Below are positions 60,042 through 64,000 of a stretch of 64,000 nt of DNA, one piece after another. How positions within the stretch are numbered: position 1 is the stretch's first letter; every line of letters starts with the position of its first letter. The DNA comes from Pseudomonadota bacterium (GTDB lineage Bacteria; Pseudomonadota; Alphaproteobacteria; UBA8366). The notes under the pieces were generated by a model, which was not told the origin of the DNA, made no database searches, and was given only the letters and a program-made list of their open reading frames with translations. The translations under genes and the position numbers were made by a program. The stretch is from NCBI GenBank assembly GCA_036339585.1, contig JAYZAS010000004.1, forward strand, positions 444,773 to 508,772, written 5' to 3'.

Positions 60042-61211
60042 TCAATCGTAGAATCCGTCGCCATTTAGCTTTATGAACCGTTTTTTGTTATAACCTGCTG
60101 CGAAGTTGCCATTCATGGCATTTAGCATCCACTGCGCGATCAAATCAAAGGTGACACCGCCTCCGAGGTTTTTTGGTGCACGAATGCGGTGGAATTCATC
60201 CTCGAATACCCACATTTCCTTAGGGCAGCTCAGTGCGTTGTAAACTTTCTCAGCATCTTCGAGGGGGTTTAATGGATCAAATTCCCCAATCCCCATCAGG
60301 ACAGGACATTTCACTTTGTCCGCAAACCCTTTTAGGGTGTACCCTTTAATTTCTTCATCAAAAGCCTCTTCATCTTCAGTACCCGCCATAGCCATGAAGA
60401 CCTGCTTGAAGCGAATGGTAACCTCCTGAAAAATAACCATGCTATCCCAGAAGTAACAAGCCACAGCGCCAGCAGCACATGCGAAACGACCGTCCTCGGC
60501 AGCCGCTCGCAGTGACCAATAGGTGCCAAAGCTGCGTCCCGAAATGCCAATCCGTGTTTCATCGACGTCATCACGCTTTTTAAGAAAGTTGAAAGCACTA
60601 GATGCAGCTATTGAGTGATCACCAGGATGGACATGGATTCCCTGCATCAGTGCTTCGCCCTGGCCTGGCCCATCAATGCATAGCAGATTCATGCCGCGTG
60701 CAATGAATGGATTGCTATCGATTTTCGGATAGTTTTCCTTTGTGTTATCCATCCCAGGAATAAACAGTACTGTTGGTTTTTCCCCGTGTCCCGGCGCTAA
60801 ATGTAAAACACCGGGAATAGTTGAATCACGGTAAGGAATTTCCACTAGTTCGATTTTGTAATCAGCTAGGGCAAATGCACGTCGGGCACAATCATGGGCA
60901 CGGCCAAGAATTTCCCAACGTTTGGGGTCCGTTGGTGGAATAAAAAAATGCTGTGCTTCCTTATAATGCTCGGCAGCTATCTCGTACAGCTTTCGTGCAT
61001 TGAGTGTATCCCCGGCCGCATCTGCTCCGCGGGCGATTTTCTCAGAGTGTTGTGCTTCTTTCAGCAAGTATTTCGATACCATGCGAATCGATTTTGCCTG
61101 TTTAGGCATATCACGTACGTCGTACTCGTAGTGAACGGCCCGGCCGGAAGTATTGAGCACATAGTCATATATCCACTGTTGACCATCACGAGCGCGGATC
61201 GGGTTTTTCAT
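60042..61211 (-). CDS. Alpha/beta hydrolase (FrsA/DUF1100-like)
   Basis: The 389-residue protein has a helical N-terminal cap (about 1-110), then the hydrolase fold with FIPGMDNTKENYPKID, the nucleophile elbow GISGRSFGTYWSL, the acidic residue in GIGEFDPLNPLEDA and the likely histidine in EDEFHRI. It resembles esterases of the FrsA/DUF1100 group and carbon-carbon bond hydrolases of the 2,6-dihydroxypseudooxynicotine type. It follows the amidohydrolase gene by 20 bases on the same strand, so the two work in one pathway. Confidence 0.88.
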   Translation of the reverse strand: MKNPIRARDGQQWIYDYVLNTSGRAVHYEYDVRDMPKQAKSIRMVSKYLLKEAQHSEKIARGADAAGDTLNARKLYEIAAEHYKEAQHFFIPPTDPKRWEILGRAHDCARRAFALADYKIELVEIPYRDSTIPGVLHLAPGHGEKPTVLFIPGMDNTKENYPKIDSNPFIARGMNLLCIDGPGQGEALMQGIHVHPGDHSIAASSAFNFLKKRDDVDETRIGISGRSFGTYWSLRAAAEDGRFACAAGAVACYFWDSMVIFQEVTIRFKQVFMAMAGTEDEEAFDEEIKGYTLKGFADKVKCPVLMGIGEFDPLNPLEDAEKVYNALSCPKEMWVFEDEFHRIRAPKNLGGGVTFDLIAQWMLNAMNGNFAAGYNKKRFIKLNGDGFYD

Positions 61212-61231
61212 TTTGGTATCCCTAAAGTTTT

Positions 61232-62317
61232 CTATATTTTTAAAAGTTTCTTAACTGTACCGCTTAGGATGGCTTCTATATCCTCGTCGCTCAAGCCCTC
61301 GACACTCAGCAAATGGGCAACTGGATTGATATTGCTCATTCCGGCGGGGTAGTCAGTACCGAGGACTAGTTGACCGGCACCGCATTCACGAATGAGATGG
61401 TTTAGATTTTCGCTGCCAAAGACTACTGTGTCGAAATAAAGTTGATTAAGATATTCGCTTGGTGCTTTTTTTTCAGCACCTCGCCCACCGCGATCGTCAC
61501 TGTTATGACCATGGTCAAAGCGACCTATATTGGAGGCTAAAAACCCTCCGCCATGGGCGGCGACGATTTTAAGTTTTGGGAATTTATCTAGCGTGCCTTC
61601 ATAAATTAAGTGTGCTAATGCGACGGTGGTGTCAAGCGGGTTACCGATTATATTTGAAAGGAAACCTTGCCCCTTGAAACGCGGAGCACCTTCTCGGAAG
61701 TGACGAGGATGGATAAAGATAGGAACATCCAATTCTTCTGCTTTGGCCCAGAAGGGGTGGAAACGTTCATCCGATAACTCTTCGCCATCAAGCGCAGCAG
61801 TAATCATTGCTCCCCGGTGCCCCATTTGCTTTACATTATACTCGAGTTGAGTCGCTGCAAGTTTGGGGTGTTGCAGTGCTACTATCGAGAGTGGCACAAA
61901 GCGGTTAGGATAAAGTGTGCAAATTTCTGTCATTTTCTCGTTTTGAATTCGGCACAAATCTTCGGCTAGGTTGTACTCCGCCCAATGATGATGATGAAAA
62001 ACGCTTATCGACAATACTTGGATGTCAACGCCCATGGCGTTCATGGCGTTCAAGCGCCTTTCGATTTCCTGTTCCTTTCCCCATCCGCCGTGGCTAAACG
62101 GATCTTTGCCACCTAACTCTGGCCTATCTTTGATTAGGGGCATGATTTCGGGAAATTGGCAATGCGCATGCATATCGATGACAAGTTGTTTCTTACCGTT
62201 GACGGTAATAGGGCGTGGTGTTTCAGATGTCAGCGTCGACGGGTTTCTTTCAAAACACGGTGCATCGGAACGATAGGTTAGCTCACAGCCGAAATATTCG
62301 ACGCTTTCGGACATCAT
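61232..62317 (-). CDS. Amidohydrolase family protein (ACMSD-type)
   Basis: The 361-residue TIM-barrel metal enzyme starts at ATG 62317 with a strong GGAGGG site. It shows the first-strand metal site VIDMHAHCQFPE (HxH), a HPRH loop (PIFIHPRHF), IVAAHGGGFL and LGTDYPAG with the last Asp. This is the ACMSD/dihydroxybenzoate decarboxylase subfamily, whose members decarboxylate aromatic or muconic acids, or hydrolyse related rings. It heads a two-gene operon with the alpha/beta hydrolase. The substrate is unknown. Confidence 0.9.
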   Translation of the reverse strand: MMSESVEYFGCELTYRSDAPCFERNPSTLTSETPRPITVNGKKQLVIDMHAHCQFPEIMPLIKDRPELGGKDPFSHGGWGKEQEIERRLNAMNAMGVDIQVLSISVFHHHHWAEYNLAEDLCRIQNEKMTEICTLYPNRFVPLSIVALQHPKLAATQLEYNVKQMGHRGAMITAALDGEELSDERFHPFWAKAEELDVPIFIHPRHFREGAPRFKGQGFLSNIIGNPLDTTVALAHLIYEGTLDKFPKLKIVAAHGGGFLASNIGRFDHGHNSDDRGGRGAEKKAPSEYLNQLYFDTVVFGSENLNHLIRECGAGQLVLGTDYPAGMSNINPVAHLLSVEGLSDEDIEAILSGTVKKLLKI

Positions 62318-62394
62318 TGTCCCTCCTTTTTACAAATTCCTGCCGAGCAAGCTAACTGAGCTCTCACAGAGGTGCAAGCCGTACGGTCTCGAGT

Positions 62395-63798
62395 TTATTT
62401 AGTAATGGAGTCGATTTGGTTTTTAAGCGCAATGTACTCTTTGGTGTCTTTGGGAATCTTACGGAGCGCTTTCATCATGAATGCTTTTCCGATATCAATG
62501 TGACCCGCTGCAGCTTCTGCGCGCCCTACGAGAAATAGTGCTTCAAGATTATCTGGGTCAACTGTCAGAACTTGACGCATCAACGCGACAGATTCTTTAG
62601 TCTGTTTGTTCTCCGAAACCTTGCGTAATAGGCGTCCATAGCGTAGGAGGATTTCTACGTTTTTTGGGGCAATGTAAGCTGCTTGTCGCAAAGCTTCCGC
62701 TTCTTTGGAAACTTCACCTAGTACTCGATATGCATCTGCAGCTTTTACCCAGCCATTCAAATCATCTTGATTTTTACGAAGCTTGTGTTCCAGTCGTCCG
62801 ACTATATATCTAACCACCCGGTTCTGGTCTGCTTCGGATATTACGGTGGCAGCGCTGAGATCTTTCTTGGTTATCCACCATGCCGGTGAACTTTTCAGTA
62901 ATTCTCGCATTAGGCGCATTGCTTGAGCGGACAGTATAGGCTTCAGCCCAATCTTTTTTGCAATAGTATCCGCAGTGTAGAAAAGGATTGGTAGATATGG
63001 TGCCTGAATAGGGCTCTCGTCGATCAAGGTTTGTAGTGCTGAGTAAGCCTCTGGTTCTTTACCGTCGGCTGCATCGGCTAAGGCTAGGTAGTAGCGCGCT
63101 CTTGGTTCTGCGGGCTCATTTTCTAAAACGGTTACAAATGTGGATCGAACGATAGGTGTAAATATCTTGCCAGCAGCAAAATAAAGAGTTTCCCCATAAA
63201 CAGAATGGGCTTCTGAGTCTCGTTTGTTGGTTTTAATAGCCCTCTCTGCGGAACGCACAGCTTTTTCGTACTTTCCAAGATTTATGTAATAGCGTGCCAG
63301 CATTACCCAGCCGCGAGTGTTTTTTGATTCAATTTGTAACTGCTGCAACAAGCCTTGGGCCATAGCCTCGAGATTATTCGAACTAGCGGAACCTGCTTGG
63401 GTCTCAGCCTTTGGGTGTATGGTAAATCTTTGATCAACTAGGCTAGGCTTACCAATGGCAATATAAAGTCCAAATGAAACCACAGGAACCAGGATTACCG
63501 TAGTTACGAGAATAATATCCCGCAGTTTGTTTGAAAAGCGGGGTTCTATGTCATCTTCGGCGTGGCTGGTAGAACCCAAGAGTCGGCGCGCGAAATGAGT
63601 TCGGGCTGCTTTTGCTTCAATATCGCTTAATCTGCCTTCTCTATGATCACGCTCAAGCTTGTTAAGCTGTGCCATGTAAACTTTCTTATCATCTCTGAGA
63701 AAATCGCTTTTTGCTGAATGCAAGCTTAAAAGTGGCCACAGCATGGCGCCGAGGCCAATGCCTAGTAGTATCGATGCAAATAACCAGAAAATCTTTAT
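62395..63798 (-). CDS. ccmI: Cytochrome c maturation protein CcmI (CycH), non-canonical start
   Basis: The TPR protein of the heme-handling CcmFHI complex. From ATG 63744 it would have 449 residues but lack most of the first membrane helix. Reading 18 codons further up gives IKIFWLFASILLGIGLGA, which completes that helix and starts at ATA 63798, overlapping the ccmH stop by one base (TAATA, where TAATG is usual), with AGAGG three bases before. A second helix lies near residues 95-115, and TPR-type repeats fill the rest. I therefore annotate the longer form; the ATA could be a real rare start or a base error. Confidence 0.85.
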   Translation of the reverse strand: MKIFWLFASILLGIGLGAMLWPLLSLHSAKSDFLRDDKKVYMAQLNKLERDHREGRLSDIEAKAARTHFARRLLGSTSHAEDDIEPRFSNKLRDIILVTTVILVPVVSFGLYIAIGKPSLVDQRFTIHPKAETQAGSASSNNLEAMAQGLLQQLQIESKNTRGWVMLARYYINLGKYEKAVRSAERAIKTNKRDSEAHSVYGETLYFAAGKIFTPIVRSTFVTVLENEPAEPRARYYLALADAADGKEPEAYSALQTLIDESPIQAPYLPILFYTADTIAKKIGLKPILSAQAMRLMRELLKSSPAWWITKKDLSAATVISEADQNRVVRYIVGRLEHKLRKNQDDLNGWVKAADAYRVLGEVSKEAEALRQAAYIAPKNVEILLRYGRLLRKVSENKQTKESVALMRQVLTVDPDNLEALFLVGRAEAAAGHIDIGKAFMMKALRKIPKDTKEYIALKNQIDSITK

Positions 63799-63998
63799 TA
63801 GCCTCTGTTGTTAGTTAGTTCTGAAATCCGTTTCTCTTCATCTTCACTCAAAATTAGTGAGGGTTGTATGGAGTTGTTTTTGGAATGTCGCAGGAAGAAT
63901 ATAAATATACCAATGACACCAGCTAATAAGATTATAACGGGTCCAAACCACAAGATGTAGGTGTCGCTCTTGATGCGAGGGCGTAGTAATACGAATTC
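63798..63998 (-). CDS. ccmH: Cytochrome c maturation protein CcmH, C-terminal part
   Basis: This is the last 66 residues of CcmH, running in from the right edge. It reads EFVLLRPRIKSDTYILWFGP, then a transmembrane helix (about 20 residues, VIILLAGVIGIFIFFLR) and a charged tail ending ELTNNRG. CcmH is the thioredoxin-like reductant of apocytochrome c; its CxxC motif lies outside the window. Its stop overlaps the ccmI start, as usual in these operons. Confidence 0.88.
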   Translation of the reverse strand, partial: EFVLLRPRIKSDTYILWFGPVIILLAGVIGIFIFFLRHSKNNSIQPSLILSEDEEKRISELTNNRG

Positions 63999-64000
63999 GC

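Noticed and set aside
1-64000. CRISPR array, prophage, insertion sequences or integrase-linked tRNA island
   Set aside because: No regular direct repeats with spacers, no transposase or integrase motifs, and no tRNA 3'-end duplications were seen near either tRNA gene.

Overview
The window looks like a chromosomal segment of an alphaproteobacterium, most likely a marine or aquatic Rhodospirillales-type lineage with a streamlined, moderately AT-rich genome. This rests on gene content and order familiar from that class: tsaD-gpsA divergent from hemC-hemD-(mitofilin-like)-hemY, a DUF1674/SDHAF4-like gene, rsmB with rpe and a heparinase II/III gene, a SpoU-type methyltransferase followed by an IalB-like gene, rlmN and argG, and a ccmH-ccmI junction. 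No phage, integrase, transposase, CRISPR array or rRNA operon was found. The species cannot be named from sequence alone.

Layout. Positions 1-3.2 kb are the edge of a surface-polysaccharide locus: a partial polyprenyl-phosphate sugar-phosphate transferase, an RfaH/NusG-like antiterminator and a winged-helix regulator on the minus strand, facing a TviB-type nucleotide-sugar dehydrogenase across two tandem palindromes. From 3.2 to 12 kb comes a minus-strand run: heparinase II/III-like protein, tandem universal stress protein, SLC13 transporter, rpe, a carbamoyltransferase/DUF5989/SxtJ-like cassette, and rsmB. From 12 to 23 kb is housekeeping: SDHAF4-like protein, Rieske protein and acs, three YciI domains in two genes, gpsA and tsaD, the hem cluster and tRNA-Thr(CGT). 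From 23 to 32.7 kb are a lone cyclic-nucleotide-binding protein, a BAX-inhibitor-1 protein, a YbbAP-like ABC exporter divergent from a TesA-type esterase, a FIST protein, a TauD-like dioxygenase, a pterin dehydratase, a Sel1 protein and a DMT transporter. From 32.8 to 42.7 kb are acetoacetyl-CoA synthetase, an aminotransferase, the SpoU/IalB/rlmN/argG group, an MFS transporter, folD, a YggT protein and tRNA-Ala(CGC).

Positions 42.8-62.3 kb are more accessory. They hold an FMN 2-hydroxyacid dehydrogenase, an acyl-CoA-dehydrogenase-fold monooxygenase candidate, a COG0523 metallochaperone, an LVIVD-repeat protein with a decayed tandem copy, an unrecognised 245-residue protein with a possible small upstream gene, and an acyl-CoA catabolic neighbourhood. 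That neighbourhood has two CaiB/BaiF CoA-transferases, a class I CoA-transferase pair, a MaoC/FAS1-like hydratase, a crotonase, a glyoxalase-fold epimerase, a flavin reductase, an M24-like protein missing metal ligands, an alpha/beta hydrolase and an ACMSD-type amidohydrolase. Together they suggest degradation of a cyclic or branched carboxylic acid through CoA thioesters, with substrate unknown. The window ends in ccmI and partial ccmH of cytochrome c maturation.

The most notable points are the ccmH-ccmI stop/start overlap reading TAATA instead of TAATG, the catabolic neighbourhood with an HsaAB/IpdAB-like flavour, the tandem operators at 1746-1782, the LVIVD pseudogene, a possible homopolymer frameshift at the TesA-type gene, and an HTH-like domain on a membrane-anchored mitofilin-like protein.
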